Of a stretch of DNA of 64,000 nucleotides, positions 9,105 through 17,978 are shown one piece after another. Position numbers and translations under genes: made by a program. A model generated the notes under the pieces. It was not told the DNA's origin and ran no database searches. It was given only the letters and a program-made list of their open reading frames with translations. Origin of the DNA: an uncultured Lachnospiraceae bacterium (lineage in GTDB: Bacteria; Bacillota; Clostridia; Lachnospirales; Lachnospiraceae); contig CANRJG010000005.1 in the NCBI GenBank assembly GCA_947630875.1, positions 1 to 64,000 on the forward strand. The letters run 5' to 3'. The number at the start of each line of letters is the position of its first letter. The stretch's first letter is position 1.

Positions 9105-9445
9105 TAAAAGGGCAAGCCTCCCAAACCGCCGGTGATCTTTGACATGGAATTTGCGGACAGTTCATCTGCCTTGCGCAGCGCCTCGTTGACAGCGGCGACG
9201 ATGAGATCTTCCAGCGTCTCGATATCATCGGGATCTGCCGCTTCCGGATCGATCTTCACTTCCACCAGCTGCTTCTTTCCGGTTACGGTAGCGCTGACAG
9301 CGCCGCCTCCTGCAGTGGCAGATACCTTTGCCTCCTCCAGCTGTTTGCCGGCTTCCTCCATCTGCTTCTGCATTTTCTGTGCCTGTTTCATCAGATTATT
9401 CATGTTCTGCGGCATGCCGCCGAACCCGCCAAAATTTTTTGCCAT
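9104..9445 (-). CDS. ybaB: YbaB/EbfC nucleoid-associated protein
   Basis: 113 residues from the preferred start at 9445. A small DNA-binding dimer that coats the nucleoid in several bacteria. The N terminus is Gly/Met/Asn-rich ([13 protein letters not shown]), followed by the coiled helix [19 protein letters not shown] and the conserved sheet [29 protein letters not shown] precedes ATG 9445, so the upstream in-frame codons (to 9478) are probably untranslated. It lies between dnaX (19 bases) and recR (one-base overlap). Confidence 0.93.
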   Translation of the reverse strand: MAKNFGGFGGMPQNMNNLMKQAQKMQKQMEEAGKQLEEAKVSATAGGGAVSATVTGKKQLVEVKIDPEAADPDDIETLEDLIVAAVNEALRKADELSANSMSKITGGLGGLPF

Positions 9446-9464
9446 AATACCCTTTCCCTTTCTT

Positions 9465-11111
9465 TTACTCTTCTTCAATCGGAATCGTCACAATCGACTG
9501 CAGCCGTTCCATACGATGATCCTTTTCAGGAGATATTTGGTCGGCAAGCACCACACGAAAACCGACTTCTACCCCGTACTTTTTCTTTACCAGCGCCGTC
9601 AGTTTGTCTGCCAGGTGAAACTGCACCACATAGTTATAAGTAAACTCCGCGGTTTTGGCGTAGCTTAAACGAATATGGGATGCATCGTCCGCCGAAACCT
9701 TTGCCTCTTCCAGCATATTTTTTTCCATGCCGCGGATGCCGCTTAAAATGCGGCCCCATTCCCGTTCCACCAGCGCTGCGCCGTCGGACGCCTCCTGTGG
9801 TTGGACTGCTTTCTCCTGCTTTGGCGCTTCCGCTGCCAAAGCGGTCTCGTCTGTCGTCTTCGCATCTGTCTGCGGCGCCTGTGTCGCCGCACGGGCTGCC
9901 TGCGCCATTACATTTTGTGCTGCTGTTTGCCGCGGCAGGGAAAGCTCTGCCGCAGATACGCCTTCCAGCCGCTGTTCCAGGTGCCGCACCCGTTCTTCCA
10001 GACTTTCGATATCCTCGCCCATCTCCGGATGGCAGAGGCGGATCATACAGACTTCCGTCATGACCCGTTTCTGCGTGGTAACGCGCAGCGTCGCCGAAAG
10101 TTCCGACAACATGTTGATAGCGTGCATCAGAAACGAGGTGTCCACACGCTCTGCCTGTTCCCGGATATCCGCAAAGTCTTCCGCGGAAACCCCCAGAATA
10201 TCCTGCGTGCCGCCGGAAACCCTGGTCAGCAGCAGATTGCGCAGATGCCAGATCAGATCCGAAACAAAGGCCCCGGGCTCTTTTCCCTCTGAAAATGTCT
10301 CATCAATGAGGTTTAGAACCTTCGCCGCATCCGCGGCAAACAAGGCGTCCGTCAGGGCGTAAAAACGGCCTGTATCCGCGGTTCCCAAAACCTCCAGTAC
10401 TTTATCATATGCCAGTGTACCGCCAAAATTGAATGCGATACACTGATCCAGCAGACTCAGGGCGTCCCGCATGGCGCCGTCCGCCTGCCGCGCAATATAT
10501 TCCAATGCTTTGTCTTCAAATGAAAGCTGCTCCTGCCGCGCCAGATACTTCAGATGGGCGGCAATTTCATCCGCCGCGATCCGCCGGAAATCATAGCGCT
10601 GACAGCGCGACATAATCGTCACCGGCACCTTGTGAGCCTCCGTGGTCGCCAGTATAAACATCACATAAGCAGGCGGCTCCTCCAGCGTTTTTAAAAGCGC
10701 GTTAAATGCGCCGGTGGACAGCATATGCACTTCATCAATAATGTATACTTTATAGCGGCCCTTTGCCGGCGGGTACGCCACTTCTTCAATCACCTGCCGG
10801 ATATTGTCCACGCCGTTGTTGGACGCGGCGTCAATTTCGATGGCATTCATCGAAGCACCGGCCGCAATCTCTCTGCACATGGCGCAGGTATTACAGGGGT
10901 TGCCGTCCACGGGTTGTTCGCAGTTGACGGCCTTTGCCAGTACCTTTGCCACGGAAGTTTTTCCGGTACCCCGGGTTCCGCAGAACAGATACGCATGTCC
11001 GGTATGTCCGGAAGCCACCTGATTTTTCAGGGTCCGTACAATGGGATCCTGCCCTTTCACTTCATCGAAGGAAGCCGGACGAAATTTTCTGTATAAAGCT
11101 GTATATGACAT
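9465..11111 (-). CDS. dnaX: DNA polymerase III subunit gamma/tau
   Basis: 548 residues. The clamp-loader ATPase of the replisome. Visible are the Walker [10 protein letters not shown] (about residue 45), the four-Cys zinc module [16 protein letters not shown], the DEVH Walker B region, and the SRC arginine-finger motif [11 protein letters not shown]. After about residue 375 comes an Ala/Gln/Thr-rich linker and a C-terminal domain, as in a tau-like protein. No slippery A or T tract for programmed frameshifting was noticed. GGAGGAAGCGTC leads into the ATG. No SRP RNA gene fits in the 15-base upstream gap, unlike some Firmicutes. Confidence 0.96.
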   Translation of the reverse strand: MSYTALYRKFRPASFDEVKGQDPIVRTLKNQVASGHTGHAYLFCGTRGTGKTSVAKVLAKAVNCEQPVDGNPCNTCAMCREIAAGASMNAIEIDAASNNGVDNIRQVIEEVAYPPAKGRYKVYIIDEVHMLSTGAFNALLKTLEEPPAYVMFILATTEAHKVPVTIMSRCQRYDFRRIAADEIAAHLKYLARQEQLSFEDKALEYIARQADGAMRDALSLLDQCIAFNFGGTLAYDKVLEVLGTADTGRFYALTDALFAADAAKVLNLIDETFSEGKEPGAFVSDLIWHLRNLLLTRVSGGTQDILGVSAEDFADIREQAERVDTSFLMHAINMLSELSATLRVTTQKRVMTEVCMIRLCHPEMGEDIESLEERVRHLEQRLEGVSAAELSLPRQTAAQNVMAQAARAATQAPQTDAKTTDETALAAEAPKQEKAVQPQEASDGAALVEREWGRILSGIRGMEKNMLEEAKVSADDASHIRLSYAKTAEFTYNYVVQFHLADKLTALVKKKYGVEVGFRVVLADQISPEKDHRMERLQSIVTIPIEEE

Positions 11112-11126
11112 GACGCTTCCTCCATT

Positions 11127-11780
11127 TTATTCGGCAGCGGCCTTCTTCTGCAGCCCCTTTGAAACCGGAGAACGATCCCAATACACAAGAAAATAAAGAA
11201 TTACACAAAAGGGAACCGCCGCAATCACATCCAATATCGAATGCTGCTTGACCAGTACCGTGGAAATGCAGATTACAATACTTAAACACACCGCGCCGGT
11301 GCGCATCCACCTTTGCTTCACGCTTTCCGACTTCAGCAGCGCCGTACAGATGGAAAAAGAGCCGATCACATGCATACTCGGCAGTACGTTTGTATTGGTA
11401 TCCGCCGCATAAATCCCCGTCAGGAGCCGGGTCGCCAGATTGTCATGGACAAAGACGGCCGGACGCAGATCCTGTCCGTTGGGGAAAATCACACATACCA
11501 GCAGGGCCATGGCGAAACCGGCACCGAAAGCCACCGCGTATTTTTTATATCCGACGGTATCCTGATACAGCAGATAAATCGCACCGAACAGCTGGAAGGG
11601 ATACCAGAGCACATAGGGAATCACCGCCCATTCAAAAAACGGGATCCAGTCATCCACGATGCACCAGGAAACCCAGTAATTATCGGTAATCAGATGTTCC
11701 ACAAGAAAAAAAGCAATCAGATATGCGGGCAGCACAAGGGCGTACAGCCAGCACCGGTCTTTTTTGAGTCTTTGTATCAT
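11127..11780 (-). CDS. PAP2 superfamily membrane phosphatase
   Basis: 217 residues with about six hydrophobic segments. The PAP2 signature is present in altered form: a basic-Pro element (NGQDLRPA), PSMHVIGSF in place of PSGH, and the final His-Asp element KQHSILDVIAAVP. These residues form the phosphate pocket in lipid phosphatases and inositol-phosphotransferases. Substrates may be phosphatidic acid, undecaprenyl pyrophosphate or an inositol lipid; the sequence does not decide. It lies 15 bases before dnaX and 10 bases after the acyltransferase-like gene, so it is co-transcribed with both. Confidence 0.8.
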   Translation of the reverse strand: MIQRLKKDRCWLYALVLPAYLIAFFLVEHLITDNYWVSWCIVDDWIPFFEWAVIPYVLWYPFQLFGAIYLLYQDTVGYKKYAVAFGAGFAMALLVCVIFPNGQDLRPAVFVHDNLATRLLTGIYAADTNTNVLPSMHVIGSFSICTALLKSESVKQRWMRTGAVCLSIVICISTVLVKQHSILDVIAAVPFCVILYFLVYWDRSPVSKGLQKKAAAE

Positions 11781-11790
11781 AAAATGTCAG

Positions 11791-12681
11791 TTAACGCTTT
11801 TTGTAAAGCTCCTCCGGAATTTCTTCATTGACGGGATGTTCCAGCAGCTGCGGATGCTCCAGCAGATATTTCAGCAGTTTCACCGTCTTGGAATAATAAT
11901 ATCCGTCTGCCAGCCGTTCGTCGATGGTCAGTCCCAGTTCCACGGAATTTTTCAGCGTTTCATTTCCCTCTTTGTCATAAAACTTCCGCTTTCCGATTTC
12001 TCCCACAATGACGAACAGAGAATTAGTTCCCCAGTTGGTCAGATGATGATACCCGCATTTCATGCCAATGGATCCCAGATTAGACAATACCACCGAAGAA
12101 TAGTACGGATCCGTGGCAATCAGCGAAGACGGCACTTTTCCGTGTTTGTCCAGACGGGTAATCACCCAGACAATAAATTTGGACAGAAAGCGCGGCATCT
12201 TGTTGAAAAGATCCATGCTGTCGCTGGAGGCGTCGATCTTGCCGCTGCGGCAGTCCGTTACCTGCCTGTAAATATCTGCGCGGATGGTTTCCAGTGTGGA
12301 ATCTTCCTTTGCGTGCACGAAAGCCAGGCCTTCCCTGGATTCGTCCTGGAACTGCTTTTTGATTACAAAGGACGCGCTGATCTCGTTTCTCTGATAAAAG
12401 TTTTTGTTTGCAATAAACCGGTTGAGCTTGGGCCGCAGCGTGATACATTTGATCACAGCCGTGACAATCAGGTGAAACAGCGTATATTTGAATTCCGGAT
12501 TGTCCGCGTTTTTTTCTGCCAGATACCGGTCGATTTCCGTCAGATCGATCCGTTCCGAAATATAAGCTTCATTGTCACAGCGATTCGGATACAGAAGCGG
12601 CGTAATAAAATGCATGCCGTCCAGATCTCTGATCAGCTTTCCGTCTTTTCTGTCTCCCCATCTGCGTCTTTCCTTTGCCAT
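11791..12681 (-). CDS. Stand-alone acyltransferase-like protein of the 2-oxoacid dehydrogenase E2 fold
   Basis: 296 residues resembling only the catalytic domain of dihydrolipoyl acyltransferases and chloramphenicol acetyltransferase. There is no lipoyl or E1/E3-binding domain. The fold markers are ITPLLYPNRC, a long middle region, VVLSNLGSIGM and the C-terminal SVELGLTIDERLADG. In true enzymes the last motif is DHRxxDG or HHxxxDG, with an essential His; here that His is Glu while the Asp-Gly remains. Normal CoA-acyl transfer is therefore doubtful. A consensus-type promoter lies at 12722-12750 and GAAGG precedes the ATG. Confidence 0.75.
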   Translation of the reverse strand: MAKERRRWGDRKDGKLIRDLDGMHFITPLLYPNRCDNEAYISERIDLTEIDRYLAEKNADNPEFKYTLFHLIVTAVIKCITLRPKLNRFIANKNFYQRNEISASFVIKKQFQDESREGLAFVHAKEDSTLETIRADIYRQVTDCRSGKIDASSDSMDLFNKMPRFLSKFIVWVITRLDKHGKVPSSLIATDPYYSSVVLSNLGSIGMKCGYHHLTNWGTNSLFVIVGEIGKRKFYDKEGNETLKNSVELGLTIDERLADGYYYSKTVKLLKYLLEHPQLLEHPVNEEIPEELYKKR

Positions 12682-12721
12682 CGTTTTTCCTTCTTTCGTA
12701 TACTGTCGGAGTTTTCTTTTT

Positions 12722-12750
12722 ATTGTACCACAAACGGAAAAAGTTTACAA
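12722..12750 (-). promoter_or_regulatory. Sigma-A promoter of the E2-like/PAP2/dnaX unit
   Basis: TTGTAA (12745-12750), a 17-base spacer and TACAAT (12722-12727), read on the minus strand about 40 bases before the E2-like start. It may drive the whole run of genes down to recR. Confidence 0.65.
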
Positions 12751-12764
12751 CAAGTCCGCCCGGC

Positions 12765-14132
12765 TTATGTTTGCCCGCCTTCCCTGTCGATTTGTGCCCG
12801 CTGCTGCCGGAAACTTTTTCTGCAAAAGCCCACCGAGCACAGAGTGGCCGCAAACCAGCCGATGGGCCAGGCCAGCCAGATACCGAACCAGCCGAACTGC
12901 AGGGAAAGCAGTTTGGCCAGCACCACCCGCAAAACCAAATCGGTAAAGGTCGCCACCATAAAACTCACCATTCTGCCTTCGCCCCGCAGGATACCGTCGG
13001 AAATCAGCTTGGCGCCTACCATAAAATAGAAGGGGGAAAGCAGCCGCAGAAATGCAACGCCGGAACGCATGGCCATGGCGGTGGGTTCGTCCAGAAATAC
13101 ATGCATCAGCGCTTTCGGCACCAGCAGGTATGCGGCGGTCAGCGGAATACACAGAATCCAGACCATTTTCAGGCCCGCGCGGAAACCTTCCCGCACCCGC
13201 TCATATTTTCGCGCGCCTACATTCTGCGCCGTATAATTGGACAGGCCGTTGCCGATGGTAATCAGAGAGGTGATCACCAGATTGTTCAGCTTCACGGAGG
13301 CGGAATATCCCGCCATGACCCCGGAGCCGAAGCTGTTGATGATACTCTGAATAATAATATTTCCCACGGAGACAAAACTCTGCTGCAAGGTGCTGGGCAC
13401 TGCCACGATACCGATCCGCCGCAGCAGATTCCAGGAAAAGCACGGAATTTTCCCTTCGGTTTCAATGGTTTTCAGCCGTTTGAGCACAAAATAGAGTGCG
13501 AACAGACAGCTGACGCCCTGACAGATAAAGGTGGCCCAGGCCACGCCGTCCACCCCTCGGGTAAACACAGAAGAAAGGGCCGTTACGAACACAATGTCCA
13601 TCACAATGTTAGAGATGGAAGAAATGGTCAGAAATATAAAGGGTGTTTTCGAATCTCCCAGCGCGGAAAATATGCCGGTGGAAACATTATAATAAAACAC
13701 AAAGGGCAGTCCGCAGATATAAATGCGCAGGTAAAGGGCGGAATCCGCGATAATATTCGCCGGCGTATTGATCAGATACAGCAGGCCGGTACAGAAAACC
13801 AGTCCCACCAGCATCAGCAGACCGCACAGTACGCCGGTGGCGATCATGGTGGTATAGACGGCGGTCTTGAGATCCTTCATCCGCTTCGCGCCGAACATCT
13901 GGGAAACGATGACAGAACAGCCGATATTGCATCCGAAGGCAAAAGCAATAAAAATCAACGTTACTTCATAACTGTTTCCCACAGCCGCCAGCGCTTCTTC
14001 ACCGATGAATTTCCCGGCCACAAAGCTGTCCGCGATATTGTAGAGCTGCTGAAAAATCACACTTCCAAACAAAGGCAGGCAGAACCGCCATAGAATCCGG
14101 GAAGGATTTCCCGTTGTTAAATCTTTATTCAT
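12765..14132 (-). CDS. MATE family efflux transporter
   Basis: 455 residues with twelve predicted membrane segments in two similar halves. The N-terminal MATE signature SRILWRFCLPLFGSVIFQQL is followed by the GNSYEVT and QMFGAKRM region typical of the family. It would export drugs or metabolites using a sodium or proton gradient. The start ATG overlaps the stop of the glycerophosphodiesterase gene as ATGA, so the two are translationally coupled. Substrate cannot be read from sequence. Confidence 0.92.
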   Translation of the reverse strand: MNKDLTTGNPSRILWRFCLPLFGSVIFQQLYNIADSFVAGKFIGEEALAAVGNSYEVTLIFIAFAFGCNIGCSVIVSQMFGAKRMKDLKTAVYTTMIATGVLCGLLMLVGLVFCTGLLYLINTPANIIADSALYLRIYICGLPFVFYYNVSTGIFSALGDSKTPFIFLTISSISNIVMDIVFVTALSSVFTRGVDGVAWATFICQGVSCLFALYFVLKRLKTIETEGKIPCFSWNLLRRIGIVAVPSTLQQSFVSVGNIIIQSIINSFGSGVMAGYSASVKLNNLVITSLITIGNGLSNYTAQNVGARKYERVREGFRAGLKMVWILCIPLTAAYLLVPKALMHVFLDEPTAMAMRSGVAFLRLLSPFYFMVGAKLISDGILRGEGRMVSFMVATFTDLVLRVVLAKLLSLQFGWFGIWLAWPIGWFAATLCSVGFCRKSFRQQRAQIDREGGQT

Positions 14133-14968
14133 GTATTTCCGCTTTCTTTTTCCGTTGTTTTTGAAGGCACAAATCCTTCAAAGATCCATGCCCGGTATAC
14201 CTGTTTGTATTTTTTTAACTCCCGGGGCGTTCGAAAGGTCCAGCCGCAGGACGATGCGCCAAGCTGCTTGCAGAGCCGGAAAAACAGATTGTTCCCATTC
14301 GTGTACTGATAGGAGATAAAATCCGGTCTGGCCAGAAAATTGAACACCAGACAGGAAAGCAGCGTGCGCAGCAGGGAAAAGCGTTTGTTCTGCCGATAGC
14401 CCCCGGCCAGCTGTCCCCGCATTATGTCCCTTCGATGCCGCCGGTACCAGTACAGCACCGGCGGGTAAAAGGACTGTACCTGATATACGCCCTGATACGA
14501 CGAAAGGACCGCCTCCGCCGCTCTGCAAAGCGGCCGGCAGGAACCGCCGGCGATTTTAAATTCGATCAGAACCGGAACCCTGCCGTCAATGACCGCCAGA
14601 CATTCCGCCAGCGTCGGGACCCGTTCCCGGGTGCCTGCCAGTCGGAGGTTTTTGATTTCCGCAAGGGTACAGCTTTCCGGTTTTTTGTCGCATCCGCACA
14701 TACGCCTGAAATTCCCGTCGTGAAAAACGATGACTTCCCCGTCCCGGCTCAGATGTATATCCAGTTCCACCGGATATCCCAGCTTTGCCGCAAGAGCAAA
14801 GGCAGGCAGGGAATTTTCCGGAATGTCCGGCTGCAGGTCGTGCAGTCCCCGGTGCGCAATATAATTTCCTTCCAGCAGCTGCCGGTCCGGATGCTTCCGA
14901 AGCGCCGGACACACCATGAAAAGAAGCAGCAGCGCCAGTGCAGCTGCCGCACCAATTACATAAAACAT
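14129..14968 (-). CDS. Glycerophosphodiester phosphodiesterase with N-terminal membrane anchor
   Basis: 279 residues. An N-terminal hydrophobic segment (about 3-20) anchors the enzyme, followed by the GDPD barrel. Catalytic and metal-binding residues are visible: YIAHRGLHD (His-Arg pair), ENSLPAF, ELDIHLSRDGEVIVFHD and EFKI. It splits glycerophosphodiesters from lipid turnover into glycerol 3-phosphate and an alcohol. It is coupled to the downstream MATE gene by a four-base overlap. A 9-bp hairpin lies just upstream. Confidence 0.9.
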   Translation of the reverse strand: MFYVIGAAAALALLLLFMVCPALRKHPDRQLLEGNYIAHRGLHDLQPDIPENSLPAFALAAKLGYPVELDIHLSRDGEVIVFHDGNFRRMCGCDKKPESCTLAEIKNLRLAGTRERVPTLAECLAVIDGRVPVLIEFKIAGGSCRPLCRAAEAVLSSYQGVYQVQSFYPPVLYWYRRHRRDIMRGQLAGGYRQNKRFSLLRTLLSCLVFNFLARPDFISYQYTNGNNLFFRLCKQLGASSCGWTFRTPRELKKYKQVYRAWIFEGFVPSKTTEKESGNT

Positions 14969-14981
14969 ATCATTTTCTCTA

Positions 14982-15008
14982 TCCGAAACCGCAATATCAG
15001 GTTTCGGA
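14982..15008 (-). terminator. Hairpin between the metal permease gene and the GDPD gene
   Basis: TCCGAAACC (14982-14990) and GGTTTCGGA (15000-15008) form a perfect 9-bp stem. On the minus strand it is not followed by a good T run, so termination would be weak. It separates the ABC importer from the GDPD-MATE pair. Confidence 0.5.
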
Positions 15009-15028
15009 CGCCTCCTGATTTTTTCCGG

Positions 15029-15868
15029 TCAGCGGCCAAGCCGCAGGACTTTCGCCGCCCCCGCACAGATGAGAAACGCAACCATATCGCAGGCCACGAT
15101 CGCCGCCCCCACCGGTGCCTCGCACAGAATCGAAAACAGCGTGCCTATGGCTGTACAGAAGACCGAAATCAGGCAGGCTGCCACCGTGACCGATTTAAAG
15201 CTGTGGAACAGCCGCATTGCAGACAGCGCCGGAAATATCACCAGCGCGGAAATCAGGAGCGACCCCACCAGATTCATGGCCAGCACAATCACCACCGCGA
15301 TCACAATGGCGAACAACAGATTACAAAGTCCCGCACGCACGCCGGTAGCTCTCGCAAAGGTTTCATCAAATGTAACCGTAAAAATCCGATTGTAATAAAG
15401 AATAAAAAACAGCGTAACTAAAAGAGACAGCACCGTACACAGCAGCACCCGGGTCCGGTCCAGGGTCAGAATGGAGCTGGACCCAAACAGCGTACTGCAG
15501 ACGTCTCCGCTGATATTGGAAGAAACCGAAAACAGATGCATCAGCAGATACCCCAGCGCCAGCGCGGAAACGGAAAGCATGGCAATGGCCGCGTCTCCTT
15601 TGATCAGAGTATTCTGTCCGGTGCGAAGCAGCAGCACCGCGCAGAGAATGGTTACGGGCAGCACCAGCAGCATCTGATTTGTCAGATGCAGTACCGACGC
15701 AATGGCCAGCGCGCCGAAGGCCACATGGGATAACCCGTCTCCGATATAGGAAAAGCGGCGTAAGACCAGCGGCACTCCCAGCAGCGCCGTACACAGAGAA
15801 ATCAGCACGCCGGAAATCAGCGCGTAGCGAACGAACGGATATTGAAAATACGTAATGATTTCTCCCAT
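15029..15868 (-). CDS. Metal ABC transporter permease (ZnuB/MntB type)
   Basis: About 279 residues with eight or nine hydrophobic segments, ABC-3 family, which imports zinc or manganese. Conserved features are LVLRRFSYIGDGLSHVAFG near residue 40 and GSLLISALVIFPALSAM in the second half. ATG 15868 has GGAGG nine bases upstream; the in-frame ATG two codons earlier is too close. The coding region is adjacent to the ATPase stop. It is the last gene of the binding protein-ATPase-permease operon. Confidence 0.92.
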   Translation of the reverse strand: MGEIITYFQYPFVRYALISGVLISLCTALLGVPLVLRRFSYIGDGLSHVAFGALAIASVLHLTNQMLLVLPVTILCAVLLLRTGQNTLIKGDAAIAMLSVSALALGYLLMHLFSVSSNISGDVCSTLFGSSSILTLDRTRVLLCTVLSLLVTLFFILYYNRIFTVTFDETFARATGVRAGLCNLLFAIVIAVVIVLAMNLVGSLLISALVIFPALSAMRLFHSFKSVTVAACLISVFCTAIGTLFSILCEAPVGAAIVACDMVAFLICAGAAKVLRLGR

Positions 15869-15870
15869 GA

Positions 15871-16569
15871 TCATTCCCCTCCGTAAGCATAAAAGGTCTT
15901 GCCCAGAGGACTTTCCAGATATTCCTCCGTCGTGCCGAAAAACAGCGTGTCCCCGATATGCAGCACATGATCCGCATAATCCAGCGCTTTCCGGTCGTGG
16001 GAAATCATCAGAATCGTCATCCCGTCCTCGTGCAAATCCTCAATGATATCATACATTTCCACCGCAAATTTCGGATCCAGTCCGGATACCGGCTCATCCA
16101 GCAGCAGCATTTTCCCGGCGGCACAGTATGCCCGGGCCAGCAGCACCCGCTGCTGCTGCCCGCCGGAAAGGGACCGGAAACTCATTTTCCGCAAATCCAG
16201 AATGCCGAACCGCTCCATGCTGTTTAAAGCCTTCTGTTTCTCTGCTTTTCCGTAAAACGCCCTGTTTTTCAGCCGCGCTATAGTTCCGGAAAGCACAATT
16301 TCATAAACAGACGCCACAAAATCGCTCTGGGGCTGCCGCTGCTGCGGCAGATAGCCGATTTCCTCCAGAGAAAAGGATTCGTCGGTGATGATTTCTCCGC
16401 CCAGGGGCGGCGTCAGATGCAGCAGCGTTTTCATCAGCGTCGTCTTTCCCGATCCGTTTTCCCCTGCAATGCAGATATAATCTCCCTGATTAACCTGAAA
16501 ATTCAATCCGTTTACCACGCACTTCCCCTCATATCCCAGGGAAAGCGCCTTACAAACCAGCTGAGCCAT
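15871..16569 (-). CDS. Metal ABC transporter ATP-binding protein
   Basis: 232 residues. Walker A GENGSGKTT (about 36-44), Q-loop GYLPQQRQP, signature LSGGQQQRVLLARA (about 133-146), Walker B LLLDEPVSGLD and the switch His in MISHD are all intact. It energises uptake through the neighbouring permease. It is four bases from the binding-protein gene and abuts the permease gene, so one operon. Confidence 0.95.
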   Translation of the reverse strand: MAQLVCKALSLGYEGKCVVNGLNFQVNQGDYICIAGENGSGKTTLMKTLLHLTPPLGGEIITDESFSLEEIGYLPQQRQPQSDFVASVYEIVLSGTIARLKNRAFYGKAEKQKALNSMERFGILDLRKMSFRSLSGGQQQRVLLARAYCAAGKMLLLDEPVSGLDPKFAVEMYDIIEDLHEDGMTILMISHDRKALDYADHVLHIGDTLFFGTTEEYLESPLGKTFYAYGGE

Positions 16570-16572
16570 CCT

Positions 16573-17541
16573 TTACTCCTGTTTTAGTTCGAGCGCTTCT
16601 GTCAGCGCCTGCAAATTTGTTTCCATGACAGACAGATACGCCGGCGGAGCGCTTTCTCCCCGAAGCCGGACATTCTGCATGGAATCCATGACCACGATGC
16701 CCCGCTTTGGATCCCCGCTGTTTTCCAGCACGGTTTCCGCCAGCCGGGTATCGGAATTTTTTAATACCACAATATTTTTCAGTCCCAACGTATCTGCGGC
16801 TTCGGACAGAAAAACAATCGTCCGGAAACTGGCCGCTGTTTCCGAGGAACAGCCGGCGAAGGCCGCATAAGCCTTCAGACCGTAATCCGCCAGCAGATAC
16901 CGAAAAGGAAACCGGTCCGCTACCAGCAGCGTATCCGAGGCTGCCGTTTCCGCCGCGATGGCATATGCCTCGTCCAGTTCCTGCAGTTTCCGCACATAGG
17001 CGTCATGATTGGCCCGGTACAGATCTGCCTGGGAAGGATCACTGTCTTCCAGAAGTTCCGCAATCCTGCCGCAGAACAGTTCCGCGTTTTTCAGAGAAAG
17101 CCAGACGTGCTCGTCATAGGCGTCGTCTTCGGTTTCCTCCTGCATTCCCGGCATACGCGTTTCCCGCAGCGGCACAAAGCCGGGGGTCTGCATCAGCGCA
17201 AGCACGGTCATATCCTTATGTTCCATGCTGTCCAGCATTTCCTGCACCCAGCGATCGGACTCTCCGCCGCCGTAAATAAAAATATCACAGCCGGACACCG
17301 CGGCCATATCTTTGACTGTAGGCTGAAAGCTGTGCAGGTCGGTTCCGTCTTCCAGAAGGCAGGACAGCTGCACATGCTGCGCGCCACGGGTCAGCGCCTT
17401 TGTCCAGTCATATTCGGCGAAGCCCGTGCAAATGATGCGCAGACCTTCTTTTTCTGCGGCGGGCTTTGCCTGCCTGCACCCGCTAAACAGTATGCAGAAC
17501 ATACAGGCGCATACCGCCATTTGCATGATCCGTTTCAGCAC
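16573..17541 (-). CDS. Metal-binding lipoprotein of the ABC importer (ZnuA-like)
   Basis: About 323 residues. The N terminus MQMAVCACMFCILFSGCR has a lipobox ending at Cys, so the protein is membrane-anchored outside the cell. Metal-site candidates are His in DGTDLHSFQPTVKD and His in DEHVWLSLKN. At the place of the third His many relatives carry, this protein has Asp (VADRFPFRYLL), followed by FAGCSSETAASF, a pattern I believe is shared by a clostridial subgroup. Start chosen is GTG 17541, after GGAGG; an upstream GTG at 17586 lies inside the trxA terminator hairpin. Zinc is most likely, but manganese is possible. No promoter of its own is visible. Confidence 0.85.
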   Translation of the reverse strand: MLKRIMQMAVCACMFCILFSGCRQAKPAAEKEGLRIICTGFAEYDWTKALTRGAQHVQLSCLLEDGTDLHSFQPTVKDMAAVSGCDIFIYGGGESDRWVQEMLDSMEHKDMTVLALMQTPGFVPLRETRMPGMQEETEDDAYDEHVWLSLKNAELFCGRIAELLEDSDPSQADLYRANHDAYVRKLQELDEAYAIAAETAASDTLLVADRFPFRYLLADYGLKAYAAFAGCSSETAASFRTIVFLSEAADTLGLKNIVVLKNSDTRLAETVLENSGDPKRGIVVMDSMQNVRLRGESAPPAYLSVMETNLQALTEALELKQE

Positions 17542-17575
17542 GCAGCGCTTCGCCTCCTTTCTTCTCCACACTTTC

Positions 17576-17608
17576 AAAAGGTTCACGCCATACCGGTGTG
17601 AACCTTTT
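17576..17608 (-). terminator. Terminator after trxA
   Basis: AAAAGGTTCAC (17576-17586) and GTGAACCTTTT (17598-17608) form a perfect 11-bp stem between trxA and the metal-binding lipoprotein gene. It carries A and T runs on its two sides. As a palindrome it could alternatively be an operator, but it does not resemble Zur or MntR boxes known to me. Confidence 0.7.
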
Positions 17609-17627
17609 TCTCTGATGTGCAGATTCC

Positions 17628-17933
17628 TTAAAGCATTGCCAGAATTTCTTCTTTCGGTACTGCGCCCACAATTCTGTTGACCGGCTTTCCGTCTTTAAAC
17701 AGAATCAGGGTCGGAATACTCATGACCTGGTACTGCTGTGCCAGCGCCATATTCTGATCCACGTCCACCTTGCCGGTTTTGATGTCATCCCGTTCCGCGG
17801 CAATTTCCTCGATCAGCGGGGAAACCATTTTACAGGGCGCGCACCAGACTGCGAAAAAATCCACCAGTACCGGTTTTTCCGACTGAAGAACCTCCTGCGT
17901 GAAATTGTTTTCATCAAATTTCATCGCCTGCAT
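17628..17933 (-). CDS. trxA: Thioredoxin
   Basis: 101 residues, the full size of a classical thioredoxin. The active site is WCAPCK (about residues 30-35), one residue different from the common WCGPCK. The cis-proline loop VMSIPTLILFKDG and the C-terminal helix are present. It reduces disulfides in the cytoplasm, recharged by thioredoxin reductase, which is not in this window. GAGG lies eight bases before the ATG. A strong hairpin follows. Confidence 0.95.
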   Translation of the reverse strand: MQAMKFDENNFTQEVLQSEKPVLVDFFAVWCAPCKMVSPLIEEIAAERDDIKTGKVDVDQNMALAQQYQVMSIPTLILFKDGKPVNRIVGAVPKEEILAML

Positions 17934-17978
17934 GATCCATTCCTCTTTTCTTTTTGATTTTACGCCAAAGGGGTTTAT

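Noticed and set aside
9465..11111. Programmed frameshift site for a short gamma form of DnaX
   Set aside because: No clear slippery A or T heptamer followed by a stop in another frame was found by reading.
11112..11126. SRP RNA gene expected upstream of dnaX in some Firmicutes
   Set aside because: The gap is only 15 bases and is filled by the dnaX ribosome site.
12675..14093. Plus-strand open frame of 472 codons
   Set aside because: Antisense to the MATE transporter, which has clear family motifs and coupling to the GDPD gene; the plus frame is His/Gln-rich with no family.
17576..17608. Palindrome as a Zur operator for the metal importer
   Set aside because: It does not match the Firmicutes Zur or MntR boxes, and its position right after trxA with A/T runs fits a terminator better.
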